DNA of 39,937 bases from a virus, in IMG/VR virus record IMGVR_UViG_3300045243_000051, positions 1-39,937 of that record. One strand, given 5' to 3'. The translations under genes were made by a program, and so were the position numbers. A model generated the notes under the pieces. It was not told where the DNA came from and did no database searches. It saw only the letters and a program-made list of their open reading frames with translations. Below, in pieces: positions 22,906 to 29,411 of this stretch (positions within the stretch are counted from its first letter, which is position 1; each line of letters starts with the position of its first letter).

Positions 22906-23486
22906 AGCGTGAGATCGCGTCGTTCCAGACTAGCAATTGGTATGGTGATTTCCCGCAGCTGGCCGAAGAACATACAGCCAATCCGTGCTAGATCGCCGTG
23001 GATGCTGACGACAGCCCCGACCATGCCGCTAGCAGCCCCTTTGCTGACCACCACAGCCTCGCCTGTGGCAATTAGCGCATGCTCTGGAGGGGTAGTAGCG
23101 CGAACCGCTTCACCGGCCCGTAGCATACCTAGAACGTCCCCGCTGACATACTGTATCCCATTACCACCGAGCAGATTGGCGCGAATGCCTGGGCAGTAGC
23201 GGATTGGCCGCCACAGATCGGGCGGCGAGTAGGGCACGAAGATGTATCCTGGGAACAGCGGGCGGCGAACGAAATGCCAGAGCGATGGTGTGACGCGATC
23301 GCGTCGGCGAGCGGTGTAGCGCGGGACGAACGGATCATAGCCGCGGTGTCGGAGGTTGGTTTCTGCCCATGTCTCGGCCTGGCTGTAGGTTGCGAGGACG
23401 GCGGCACGATGGCGAATGCACCCGGCCTGCTTTGGGCTGTCGGGTTCGCGGTCATCTAACCGGGTGTCTGGTGCGGCGTCAAGCAT
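22902..23486 (-). CDS. NusG/RfaH-like transcription antitermination factor
   Basis: A 194-residue protein. The NGN domain spans about residues 25-110: QAETWAETNLRHRGYDPFVP, then basic residues, then the diagnostic RRPLFPGYIFVPY. A KOW segment lies near the C-terminus (about 140-175: GEAVVVSKGAASGMVGAVVSI). Such proteins bind RNA polymerase and suppress pausing or termination. It lies at the end of the leftward early operon, between membrane genes and the TerS-like gene, so it is placed to help the late operon read through hairpins and the antisense endonuclease genes. The start at 23486 overlaps the upstream stop (TGATG). Confidence 0.85.
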   Translation of the reverse strand: MLDAAPDTRLDDREPDSPKQAGCIRHRAAVLATYSQAETWAETNLRHRGYDPFVPRYTARRRDRVTPSLWHFVRRPLFPGYIFVPYSPPDLWRPIRYCPGIRANLLGGNGIQYVSGDVLGMLRAGEAVRATTPPEHALIATGEAVVVSKGAASGMVGAVVSIHGDLARIGCMFFGQLREITIPIASLERRDLTL

Positions 23487-23644
23487 CAGTGCAGCAGCGG
23501 GCCTGCGCGACCGAACAGCTCGGCGGCGATCCAGAACGCGATGGCGGCCCAGCCGAGGTGTGGGCGGGACAATGCCACCGGCCATGCCGACGCGGCCAGG
23601 ACAGCGCAGACGAACGCGAACACGAGCAGGATGAGCGAGATCAC
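23486..23644 (-). CDS. Small two-helix membrane protein (52 aa)
   Basis: A GTG start at 23644 overlaps the previous stop (GTGA). Two hydrophobic segments (LILLVFAFVCAVLAASAWPV and WAAIAFWIAAELFG) are joined by a short basic loop. It could be a holin or an inner-membrane accessory, since the phage has no recognisable holin elsewhere. No family match is claimed. Confidence 0.6.
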   Translation of the reverse strand: MISLILLVFAFVCAVLAASAWPVALSRPHLGWAAIAFWIAAELFGRAGPLLH

Positions 23645-23805
23645 CACGCACCTCCGCGGAACACGAGGAAGACCAGGATCACGATCAGCACGAGGCCGAG
23701 GCCGCCGCCGTAGCCCCAGCCTGGGCCGTAAGCGCCGTGGAGGTAGTAACCGCCGCCACCGCCGAACAGCAGCAGCAGCACGACCAGGAGCACGATCAGG
23801 CCCAT
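23641..23805 (-). CDS. Small Gly/Tyr-rich membrane protein (54 aa)
   Basis: Starts MGLIVLLVVLLLLFGGGGGY. One hydrophobic N-terminal segment and one near the C-terminus (LGLVLIVILVFLVF) flank a Gly/Tyr-rich loop (YYLHGAYGPGWGYGG). Very similar small membrane proteins with a Gly-rich loop are common in Alphaproteobacteria and their phages (DUF3309-like). It overlaps its neighbours at both ends. Confidence 0.65.
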   Translation of the reverse strand: MGLIVLLVVLLLLFGGGGGYYLHGAYGPGWGYGGGLGLVLIVILVFLVFRGGAW

Positions 23806-24278
23806 CAGGCGGTCTCCTCCCGGACTTGTGGCGCTCGCACGCCGGCGCGTTGGTAGGCTTCGACCAGTTGCTTGCGGGACAGGTAGCAGGCGACTGGACG
23901 CCGATCGCCGATGGGCTGTGAGCTGGACTGCAACGCCGCAATGGTCTCGGCAGCGAGGCGATGAACGTGTTCCCGTTCCTCGGGTGTCGGCTCGTCCCGC
24001 TGGCGGATGGGCGGCGCCGGCAGGGCACGTGGACGGGGGCGATGATCGCGCCACCAGGCGTGCAAATAGCCGACCAGTTCGCCGTATGTGGGGAGGTACT
24101 TACATTCCGCTGCGACGGCTTCGAGTGAGGCGGCGGTGAACGCATCATCGGGAAACCGCATGGCGAGCATCGGGGTCATGGCCTCAACGAAACTCTCAGC
24201 GTCGGCCTCGGAACGCGCGGCGGCGGCAAGCCGGCCGAGGTCGATGAGCCATCGCCGAGCGACGAATTGGTCAGCCAT
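23805..24278 (-). CDS. Hypothetical replication-region protein (157 aa)
   Basis: Starts MADQFVARRWLIDLGRLAAA. A helical, Ala/Arg-rich N-terminal part (about 1-75, ending YLPTYGELVGYLHAWW) is followed by a Pro-rich linker and a second helical part. It follows the replication initiator and overlaps it by eight bases. In many phages the gene after the initiator delivers the host helicase, so a helicase-loader role is plausible, but no AAA+ or DnaT-type motif is visible. Confidence 0.6.
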   Translation of the reverse strand: MADQFVARRWLIDLGRLAAAARSEADAESFVEAMTPMLAMRFPDDAFTAASLEAVAAECKYLPTYGELVGYLHAWWRDHRPRPRALPAPPIRQRDEPTPEEREHVHRLAAETIAALQSSSQPIGDRRPVACYLSRKQLVEAYQRAGVRAPQVREETA

Positions 24279-24957
24279 TGGAGCCGTCCCGGAGCCGCAC
24301 CAGCCATGCGTCGAAATTCTCGACGTTTTCAGCGGTTCCCTCGATCGTCAGCCCACGCTCCGCCAGTTCCGCGTCCATCCGGCGGGCCATGTCGTGGAAC
24401 GCATTCCGAGATTTTGAAACGCGCCGCGCCGCCCCCCCGGTGACGGGGGGGCTACGGGGGGGATCTGCTTCTGCTTCTGCTTCTAGCTTCTTAGTAGAAG
24501 GGTCCCTATAAAGGGGCCTATAAGGGTCGGCCTTAGGTTCCCTAGTAGCCTCCCCATTAGGCTTGCTAGTAGCCCCCCTACTAGGGGGGTCTGGGTTATA
24601 TCCTTGATATCGCTTAGATACGGCTTCCCGGCCTTTCTCCGAGGCGGCTGTGTCGCGAACCATGCGGCGGCTGTAGATGACGCCATTCTCGCGGCTGAAA
24701 ACGCGCCTTACTTCAAGCTCAGTTAATAATTTGTTAATCTCTTTTGCCGTCGTCTTGCCGAGCATATCGGCGAGTTCGTTGACGGTCGGAGGGGCGCCGT
24801 TGACCAGCAAATAGCCCGGCCGTTCGGAGGCATGACAGAGGGCAAGGATCTCCACCCAGAGGCCCCGAGCGGCGAGGGAGCACATCCGCAAAGCGGGGTC
24901 GCTCTGATGGTCCTGCCACCAAAACTTGGACCAGGAGTGGCCGTTGCCGTTGCTCAT
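24271..24957 (-). CDS. Phage replication initiator with internal origin-like repeats
   Basis: A 228-residue protein. The N-terminal ~110 residues (KFWWQDHQSDPALRMCSLAA, GLWVEILALCHASERPGYLL, LADMLGKTTAKEINKLLTEL) match the winged-helix domain of phage replication initiators. A polar linker follows (about 115-165; PDPPSRGATSKPNGEATREP), then a C-terminal helical part. The DNA for the linker contains the repeat array at 24483-24590, as in lambda O where the origin lies within the initiator gene. The start overlaps the next gene (ATGA at 24954). Confidence 0.75.
   Translation of the reverse strand: MSNGNGHSWSKFWWQDHQSDPALRMCSLAARGLWVEILALCHASERPGYLLVNGAPPTVNELADMLGKTTAKEINKLLTELEVRRVFSRENGVIYSRRMVRDTAASEKGREAVSKRYQGYNPDPPSRGATSKPNGEATREPKADPYRPLYRDPSTKKLEAEAEADPPRSPPVTGGAARRVSKSRNAFHDMARRMDAELAERGLTIEGTAENVENFDAWLVRLRDGSNG
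24483..24590. repeat. Iteron-like repeats inside the initiator gene, candidate replication origin
   Basis: Related short units recur at about 12-base spacing: CCCTATAAAGG (24504), GCCTATAAGG (24516), GCCTTAGG (24530), CCCTAGTAGCC (24540), CCCATTAGGC (24553), GCTAGTAGCC (24565) and CCCTACTAGGG (24576). Several are near-palindromic. They follow a CTTCTG triplet run (about 24466-24483). The units are degenerate, so this is called from spacing and related sequence rather than exact identity. Confidence 0.5.
24714..24750. other. AT-rich patch, candidate duplex-unwinding element
   Basis: The stretch around 24721-24745 (AGTTAATAATTTGTTAATC and following) is about three-quarters A/T within a genome near 62% GC. 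It lies about 130 bases from the iteron-like array in the same gene. An AT-rich region beside iterons is the usual layout of an origin; that function is inferred. Confidence 0.4.
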
Positions 24958-25175
24958 GACAGCAGCCCCCCGATTTCTGTCGCCTCTCCCATGATCGCCG
25001 GCTTCCCGTTATTGACCGGGCACGCTCGGTTGATCTCGTCCACCATTTCGAGGAGCGCCTGGATACGTTCCTCCTCGGTGGCCGGTTCGGGCGGCGGGTT
25101 TTTGATCGCAGCCATAAATAGCCCAGCATCAATCCAAACGGAGGCGAGCCGCACGTATGGCAGAACGCTGCTCAT
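24954..25175 (-). CDS. Hypothetical replication-region protein (73 aa)
   Basis: Starts [20 protein letters not shown]. The first half is hydrophobic ([18 protein letters not shown]); an acidic helix follows ([19 protein letters not shown]). It overlaps the DnaA-like gene and the initiator gene as ATGA. A small replication partner is plausible from position; no family is recognised. Confidence 0.6.
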   Translation of the reverse strand: MSSVLPYVRLASVWIDAGLFMAAIKNPPPEPATEEERIQALLEMVDEINRACPVNNGKPAIMGEATEIGGLLS

Positions 25176-25606
25176 GGCACGGACCTCCGCAGATCCTCGA
25201 CCACTCCGGCAAACCCCGGATCGGCCGCCATCAGCCCGTCGATGCGCCGGCATGCCTGCATCACGGTGGTATGATCGCGGCCGAACGCCCGCCCGATCAC
25301 CGGGAAGCTGGCGGTCGTAGTCGTCCGCGCCAACCACATGGCGACCTGGCGGGAACGTGCCGGCGCCTGCCGGTCGGACAGCAAATCGCACATCGTCACG
25401 CCCATGCGGGCCGCGACGAGGCGCTGAATGTCATGGATCGTCACAGACACACCTCTTGCGTTGCGGCCGGAGGCATGCGAAATGGGGGTTGCAATCTGTC
25501 CCAGTTCGCGGCCCCAGGCCGGTTGATACCCTTCAGACCGCCCCGTGTTTCCAGCACGGGGCTGTTCTGTTTCTAGACCATTGCGCAGAGAGTCGGAAGC
25601 GTTCAT
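25172..25606 (-). CDS. Orphan DnaA domain IV protein
   Basis: A 144-residue protein whose C-terminal part (about 58-125) is the DnaA DNA-binding domain: [20 protein letters not shown], the helix before the loop, and the signature [14 protein letters not shown] (109-122). The AAA+ ATPase domain of full DnaA is absent, and the N-terminal ~55 residues look unstructured. It presumably binds DnaA-box-like sites without ATP-driven assembly, to recruit or block host DnaA at the phage origin or on the host chromosome. The start is fixed by an ATGA overlap. Confidence 0.85.
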   Translation of the reverse strand: MNASDSLRNGLETEQPRAGNTGRSEGYQPAWGRELGQIATPISHASGRNARGVSVTIHDIQRLVAARMGVTMCDLLSDRQAPARSRQVAMWLARTTTTASFPVIGRAFGRDHTTVMQACRRIDGLMAADPGFAGVVEDLRRSVP

Positions 25607-25899
25607 GCCGCCTCCCCGTCCGCCGGGTGGTATGTAACGCTCTCCAGCACTTCGTCCGGATCGCGGGGTTCCTCCCCGTCAATCGCCGGCTGGCGGTAGG
25701 CCGCGGGCACACCAGGCGCCCGGCCGACCTCCTCGAACACCGTGACCTCGACGCCATCAGGATGCCGGCGGACCTCGACGCCGTAGCGGTAGGCCCACCA
25801 CGCGAGATCTCCGAGGTATCCGCCATCGGGACCAGGCCGCAGCACGTTGTGCGCGATCACACGCCGCCCAGGTGGCGCAGGGGGCTTGCGCGCGGTCAT
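25603..25899 (-). CDS. Hypothetical early protein (98 aa)
   Basis: Starts [20 protein letters not shown]. An alpha/beta-looking central part ([32 protein letters not shown]) is flanked by Pro-rich ends. It overlaps the VRR-NUC gene (ATGA at 25896) and the DnaA-like gene (25603). No recognised domain. Its coupling to a nuclease and a DNA-binding protein suggests DNA metabolism. Confidence 0.65.
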   Translation of the reverse strand: MTARKPPAPPGRRVIAHNVLRPGPDGGYLGDLAWWAYRYGVEVRRHPDGVEVTVFEEVGRAPGVPAAYRQPAIDGEEPRDPDEVLESVTYHPADGEAA

Positions 25900-26303
25900 G
25901 ACAGCCGGCCCCGAAGTGGTACGCCGATTTCCAGCAATGCCGCCTCGACCTGTTCTCGCGTGCGGCAGACGCACACCTCGGCCCCGGCATAGATCAGCCG
26001 CTTGTGGGTATCGCGTTGCGCCGGAGATATGCGACCAGACGCCGACTTGAGTTCCACGAACAGCGCCCGGCCGCGCCAGATGATCTCAATATCGGGCCAG
26101 CCGGCACGATGGCCTGACCGTCGCAGTGCCACCTGCGCGCCCTTGGTGCGCTTCCCCTCGCCAGGGGAGTGGTGCGCGATGGCGTCCGCCGGCAACGCCC
26201 AGGCCAGGAACGCCATGACCGCAGCTTGGGTGTCGGCCTCCTCGTGCCGCCGCCTAACCCCACGCTCGGGCAGCAGCGACGCGGTGACCACGCCGCCGCT
26301 CAT
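25896..26303 (-). CDS. VRR-NUC domain nuclease
   Basis: A 135-residue protein with a VRR-NUC (PD-(D/E)xK-type) core: GWPDIEIIWRGRALFVELKS (about 68-87), with Asp71, Glu84 and Lys86 as the likely metal-binding and catalytic residues, then SPAQRDTHKRLIYAGAEVCV. Stand-alone VRR-NUC proteins are common in phages and cut branched or flapped DNA. Its length is typical for the stand-alone form. It probably processes replication or recombination intermediates together with the RecT-like protein at 29412. Confidence 0.88.
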   Translation of the reverse strand: MSGGVVTASLLPERGVRRRHEEADTQAAVMAFLAWALPADAIAHHSPGEGKRTKGAQVALRRSGHRAGWPDIEIIWRGRALFVELKSASGRISPAQRDTHKRLIYAGAEVCVCRTREQVEAALLEIGVPLRGRLS

Positions 26304-26470
26304 GCTGCCTCCCGCATTGCCGGCCAGCAGGCCAGGCACCATTGCCGCCGCGGCGTGCCACGGCTCAGGCGAAAGAGATCGCAGACCTCCGCATCGCTAC
26401 CCGGCGCGATCGAGATGGCCGGTTCGGCGCACAGGTCGCAGCGGAACACGGGCGCGGGATCGTCGGTCAC
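26300..26470 (-). CDS. Small four-cysteine protein (56 aa)
   Basis: A GTG start at 26470 forms a GTGA overlap with the preceding stop, and the 3' end overlaps the VRR-NUC start. Cysteines occur as CDLC near residue 11 and CLAC near residue 47, with one more between (EVCDLF). A zinc-finger fold is likely. Function unknown. Confidence 0.6.
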   Translation of the reverse strand: MTDDPAPVFRCDLCAEPAISIAPGSDAEVCDLFRLSRGTPRRQWCLACWPAMREAA

Positions 26471-26781
26471 GGCCACAACCCAGCCGGCCACGACCGCAGC
26501 AGTGGCGCCGTCGCGCGCTCGGAACGGGCACAGACAAGCTCGAACGCCAGCGCCCTCCGCGCCATCTCCCGTTCTGCCTCGATGTGCTGCGCCGCTGCCT
26601 CCGGGTGCGTAACAGCCCTGGACCGCGCCAGCTTCTGCTGCACCGCATCCTCGGTGCGCCCGAGCTTCGCGGCGATCTCCCGGCACGTCATGCCCTCGCT
26701 GGACATGCGGATGGCGCTGCGCAGTTCGGATGGCGCCCAGATGGGCCGCCAGCAACGGCCACGCATGTTGCGCCCGCTCAT
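26467..26781 (-). CDS. Myb/SANT- or GcrA-like DNA-binding protein (104 aa)
   Basis: Starts MSGRNMRGRCWRPIWAPSEL. The segment WAPSELRSAIRMSSEGMTCREIAAKLGRTEDAVQQKLAR has the three-helix register of a SANT/Myb or GcrA-type domain, as also seen in the 91-aa late protein at 21277. The rest is helical and basic. Such proteins in phages regulate transcription or bind replication DNA. Starts downstream of the small 33-aa frame with an ATGA overlap. Confidence 0.65.
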   Translation of the reverse strand: MSGRNMRGRCWRPIWAPSELRSAIRMSSEGMTCREIAAKLGRTEDAVQQKLARSRAVTHPEAAAQHIEAEREMARRALAFELVCARSERATAPLLRSWPAGLWP

Positions 26782-26879
26782 CGCCGCGCCCGCCAGTGCC
26801 AGCGCAGGTGCTCCATGACAGAACGGCACCAGCGCGCGGTCATGTTGCATGCATCCGCGAGCCTCTCGCGCCATGACAT
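26778..26879 (-). CDS. Possible 33-aa basic protein
   Basis: Starts MSWRERLADACNMTARWCRS, a Trp/Arg-rich amphipathic peptide. It overlaps the next gene as ATGA but also overlaps the previous gene by 40 bases in another frame, so it may be a coupling frame rather than a functional protein. The ATGA junction is the main support. Confidence 0.35.
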   Translation of the reverse strand: MSWRERLADACNMTARWCRSVMEHLRWHWRARR

Positions 26880-27286
26880 TCCCGCACTACCAGTGGGAGC
26901 CTGAGCTGCTCCTCTCTCGCGCGTTTCTCCGCCGCCTGCGCCCGTAGCAGCGCCGTGCGGTCCAGATCGTCGGCAATTCGTTCGAGAAAGTCCGCCGCTC
27001 GCAGCGCCAGCTGCCGACGGCGCTCGGCGCTCATCGCGACATGGCCGGTGCGGTAGAACAGCTTCAGCATCCACCGCGATGACGTACCGAACATCTCGCC
27101 GAGTTCGGCCAACGTCTTGAGCGCGCCTCGCCCCGTCCAATGCCCCGCCATGACGCAATCCCGCACGTCTGCAAGCGCCGCCTCGACGTTGCGCTCGGTC
27201 TCGGATGGGTCAGGCCGCTTGCCTGTAATCACGTAGTCCCCCGGCTTATTGCTTGGCGCTGGCCGATCAGGCCGCCTTCGTTTCAC
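26840..27286 (-). CDS. Hypothetical early protein (148 aa)
   Basis: Starts MKRRRPDRPAPSNKPGDYVI. The central helices (ALADVRDCVMAGHWTGRGAL, KTLAELGEMFGTSSRWMLKL) could form a helix-turn-helix; a charged coiled region follows (RAADFLERIADDLDRTALLR). It overlaps the Cro-like gene by 20 bases at its 5' end. A DNA-binding role is plausible but no family is recognised. Confidence 0.6.
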   Translation of the reverse strand: MKRRRPDRPAPSNKPGDYVITGKRPDPSETERNVEAALADVRDCVMAGHWTGRGALKTLAELGEMFGTSSRWMLKLFYRTGHVAMSAERRRQLALRAADFLERIADDLDRTALLRAQAAEKRAREEQLRLPLVVRECHGARGSRMHAT

Positions 27287-27476
27287 GGCATACGGGATAG
27301 AAATCGTTGGGCTTCACCGCACCGCCCGTGACCTCGGCAATCCGCACCATCACGTCAGGCCGCGGCAGTCGTTCGGCGTTGAGGTAGCGATGAACCGTCT
27401 GGACGCTCACACCGAGCATTTCGGCGAACACCGCGATCGGCATATCCCGAGCATCGAGGTAACGGCGCAGGTTCAT
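27267..27476 (-). CDS. Cro-like helix-turn-helix regulator (69 aa)
   Basis: Starts MNLRRYLDARDMPIAVFAEM. Residues about 3-50 are an Xre/Cro-type helix-turn-helix (AVFAEMLGVSVQTVHRYLNA, recognition-helix region SVQTVHRYLN). First gene of the leftward early operon, transcribed divergently from the repressor at 27570, with a dyad operator nine bases upstream of its ATG. The arrangement and size match a Cro-type early regulator that opposes the repressor. Confidence 0.8.
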   Translation of the reverse strand: MNLRRYLDARDMPIAVFAEMLGVSVQTVHRYLNAERLPRPDVMVRIAEVTGGAVKPNDFYPVCRETKAA

Positions 27477-27484
27477 CCCGGTAA

Positions 27485-27512
27485 GCTAACCAGGGTGGTG
27501 AACTCCTGTCCA
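27485..27512 (-). promoter_or_regulatory. Leftward early promoter with operator O1
   Basis: The dyad GCTAACCA (27485-27492), GGG, TGGTGAAC (27496-27503) is an imperfect palindrome (arms match at six of eight positions). On the minus strand TGGACA (27512-27507), a -35-like hexamer, lies three bases before the dyad, so the dyad fills the spacer and -10 region. A protein bound here would block transcription of the Cro-like operon. The arms are identical to those of O2 at 27997. Confidence 0.65.
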
Positions 27513-27569
27513 GTCCCTATTTCACCGGGCTGGCGCTACCCCGAATCACCACAACGGCGACTATCCGGC

Positions 27570-27923
27570 ATGGCCAACCGGATCAAAGAGTTACGGGAAC
27601 AACGTGGCCTAACACTACAACAAGTCGCTGACGCTGCCGGCACAAGCCTGCAGCAAATTCAGCGCTTGGAAAACGGCCACCGACGCCTGACAGATGACTG
27701 GATGCGTCGCGTCGCTCCTGCCTTAGGCGTGCATCCGGCTGCGTTGTTGCTGGAGTTGCCGCCGCAAAAGCACAGCTTCAAGGAGGGCGTAGATGACGTC
27801 CTCCTTTTGGAATGGTGGCATACTCTCGATCTCACAGAGCAGATGAACTGGATCGCCAGATTTAGCCAAGAGACGCGGCGCGTCAGTGCCTCCACGCATC
27901 ACGCGAAGAAGCGGAAGGGATGA
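27570..27923 (+). CDS. Xre-family repressor (CI-like, without peptidase domain)
   Basis: A 117-residue protein starting MANRIKELREQRGLTLQQVA. The helix-turn-helix spans about residues 4-55 (TLQQVADAAGTSLQQIQRLE as the core). The C-terminal half is helical (VLLLEWWHTLDLTEQMNWIA) and ends in a basic tail; there is no S24 autocleavage domain, so it cannot be inactivated by RecA as lambda CI is. It faces away from the Cro-like gene and lies between O1 and O2, so it most likely binds both and maintains repression. Confidence 0.8.
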   Translation: MANRIKELREQRGLTLQQVADAAGTSLQQIQRLENGHRRLTDDWMRRVAPALGVHPAALLLELPPQKHSFKEGVDDVLLLEWWHTLDLTEQMNWIARFSQETRRVSASTHHAKKRKG

Positions 27924-27986
27924 TTGGTCCTTGTGGTAAGCCGATGCCATTAGGAGCCCCCTGTATCCGTTCCGGTGAAAACATCG

Positions 27987-28016
27987 TTGACAGATAGCTA
28001 ACCAATGTGGTGAACT
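27987..28016 (+). promoter_or_regulatory. Rightward early promoter with operator O2
   Basis: A consensus -35 TTGACA (27987-27992) is followed four bases later by the dyad GCTAACCA (27997-28004), ATG, TGGTGAAC (28008-28015), which covers the expected -10 position (TGAACT at 28011-28016 with an 18-base spacer). The arms are identical to O1 and only the three middle bases differ. It lies just upstream of the rightward early operon, between the repressor stop and the first gene. Confidence 0.65.
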
Positions 28017-28042
28017 GCCTCCGTTAGATGGCGGAGGCACGG

Positions 28043-28522
28043 ATGGACGACGACGGCACGACCCGGCACGGCGATGGCCTCCCTGGCTTCTCTTGTGTCC
28101 GAATTGTGGCACCGCCGCCGAATGACGCAACGGCTCTTGTCATATCGCTAGGCGATGCTGCAGCGCCGCAATCGTCAATCCAGCGTGATACACCGCACGA
28201 TATTGACGTCATTGCCGCAGTAAACGCGGCCCCGAAAAATTACGGAGATGTTAATGCCCCGCGCACCTCGAGCCAGGCGGGGCGTGCCCTACCGGGAAGC
28301 GATCGATGCTCTGCACCGCTTGCATTTGATACTTATCAGAATATCAGCAGCGCCCAGGCTGCCACAGCCAGTCCGCGCGGAACTGCGGGAAGCGGCTTCC
28401 TTCCTCGCAGTGCTCCTGACCTCGGACAACGGCCGCAGCCGCTAACCGACACCCCACAACCCATTCCGCCGCCGCGTAAACCCGTGCCGCTGCCGCCCGG
28501 CTATCTGCCTGGGATGGTGTGA
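28043..28522 (+). CDS. Hypothetical first protein of the rightward early operon (159 aa)
   Basis: Starts MDDDGTTRHGDGLPGFSCVR after GGAGG at five-base spacing. An earlier in-frame ATG lies at 28028. The protein is low-complexity and rich in Ala, Pro, Gly and Ser, with a Pro-rich end (PPPRKPVPLPPGYLPG). The stop overlaps the next start (TGATG at 28520-28524), which supports translation. A second frame (28254-28445) within the same DNA also has gene-like features, so one or both may be real. Confidence 0.45.
   Translation: MDDDGTTRHGDGLPGFSCVRIVAPPPNDATALVISLGDAAAPQSSIQRDTPHDIDVIAAVNAAPKNYGDVNAPRTSSQAGRALPGSDRCSAPLAFDTYQNISSAQAATASPRGTAGSGFLPRSAPDLGQRPQPLTDTPQPIPPPRKPVPLPPGYLPGMV
28254..28445 (+). 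CDS. Small basic helical protein in an overlapping frame (63 aa)
   Basis: Starts MPRAPRARRGVPYREAIDAL after GGAG. It has a protein-like amphipathic helical pattern (EAIDALHRLHLILIRI, AELREAASFLAVLL) and high third-position GC, unlike a random overlap. It lies entirely inside the 28043-28522 frame in another register. Function unknown; the two frames may be alternatives. Confidence 0.4.
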   Translation: MPRAPRARRGVPYREAIDALHRLHLILIRISAAPRLPQPVRAELREAASFLAVLLTSDNGRSR

Positions 28523-28713
28523 TGCGCACCCAGCTACTGCGCGACATGCTCGCCGCCATTGAGGAGCACCGCCACGCCACCGGCGCTGACCGCGACTATT
28601 GGCGCGGCATCGCGCTCGACCAGATCCGCGAGTTCCGCCGCCGCTACCTCCGGCCGGAAAGGCTGGCATTCGAGGCGGCGATCGCACGCAACCAAGTCAG
28701 GAGGGCCGCATGA
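28522..28713 (+). CDS. Small helical early protein (63 aa)
   Basis: Starts MRTQLLRDMLAAIEEHRHAT. It is helical and basic (DQIREFRRRYLRPERLAFEA). The start overlaps the previous stop (TGATG) and the 3' end overlaps the next gene (ATGA at 28710), so it is well embedded in the operon. No recognised family. Confidence 0.6.
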   Translation: MRTQLLRDMLAAIEEHRHATGADRDYWRGIALDQIREFRRRYLRPERLAFEAAIARNQVRRAA

Positions 28714-28949
28714 TCGATGCCGCGAGGATCGTAGCCGAACTACGCGCGCAGGAGCTGGTGACAGCGCTCCAGGCCGCCGTCAACGGCGACAGCCACTGGC
28801 GCCACCGTGCGAGCGCGCTGCTGCGCTCGATCGCCGACCTCGAACTGCCTGAGCAGGTAACCGACGCCATGCGCGCGATCGACGCTCGCAAGCGCGCCGC
28901 CGAGGTCATGGAGGATCTGGTGTCCTACCAGGAGCACGCCGATGGCTAA
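28710..28949 (+). CDS. Small helical early protein (79 aa)
   Basis: Starts MIDAARIVAELRAQELVTAL. A helical protein rich in Ala, Arg, Glu and Leu (VTDAMRAIDARKRAAEVMED) with no known domain. It overlaps both neighbours, which fixes its boundaries. It precedes the Gp157-like gene and may act with the recombination genes, by position only. Confidence 0.65.
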   Translation: MIDAARIVAELRAQELVTALQAAVNGDSHWRHRASALLRSIADLELPEQVTDAMRAIDARKRAAEVMEDLVSYQEHADG

Positions 28950-29409
28950 TATCAGCCCATACCGCATTGAAAGCGTGATGTCCGAGGTGTCGCAGATCCT
29001 CGCGGACATGCCGGACGACGATATGAAGCTGCGCTACGACACGCTGGAAGGCGAAACGCGCTTCTTCGCCCTGCTCGATGATGTGGCCGAACTAGCGATT
29101 GCCGACGCCAAGCTTGTCGAGCTTGCCCGCGAACGCATCAAGCGTATCGAGGCCCGCATTGATGTGAACCGCGACAAGGTGCAGCGCCTGCTGCAAGCCG
29201 CCGGCATCGAAGGCGCGGAACGTCCGCTCTACACGGCATCAGTTGCTTACCGCAGCAAGGCGATCGTCACCGACGCCGGCAAACTCCCGCCCGAATTGCT
29301 GCGCACGTCGCCCGACATGCTGGCCATAGCCAAAGCGCTACGCTCCGGCCCGGTCGAGGGCGCCGAACAATCGAACCTGACGCCAGTTTTGACCCTGCGG
29401 AGTGCCTGA
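28942..29409 (+). CDS. Gp157-like protein (Siphovirus_Gp157 family)
   Basis: A 155-residue protein matching the family pattern: an acidic helical N-terminal half, a coiled segment (LARERIKRIEARIDVNRDKV QRLL in two parts) and a strand-rich C-terminal part that in this family begins after PLYTASVAYRSK (IVTDAGKLPPELLR). Members are usually found next to single-strand annealing proteins, as here. A role in recombination or host nuclease control is suspected for the family. Confidence 0.75.
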   Translation: MANISPYRIESVMSEVSQILADMPDDDMKLRYDTLEGETRFFALLDDVAELAIADAKLVELARERIKRIEARIDVNRDKVQRLLQAAGIEGAERPLYTASVAYRSKAIVTDAGKLPPELLRTSPDMLAIAKALRSGPVEGAEQSNLTPVLTLRSA

Positions 29410-29411
29410 CT

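Noticed and set aside
24420-24460. G- and C-runs near the origin-like array as a G-quadruplex
   Set aside because: Runs of six to seven G or C occur, but the number and spacing do not make a convincing four-run motif on one strand, and the coding sequence explains part of it.
27485-28016. The TAACCA inside both operators looks like the TNACCA box of the endonuclease leaders
   Set aside because: There is no hairpin directly before it, and the operators have conserved dyad arms instead; the shared six bases are probably chance.
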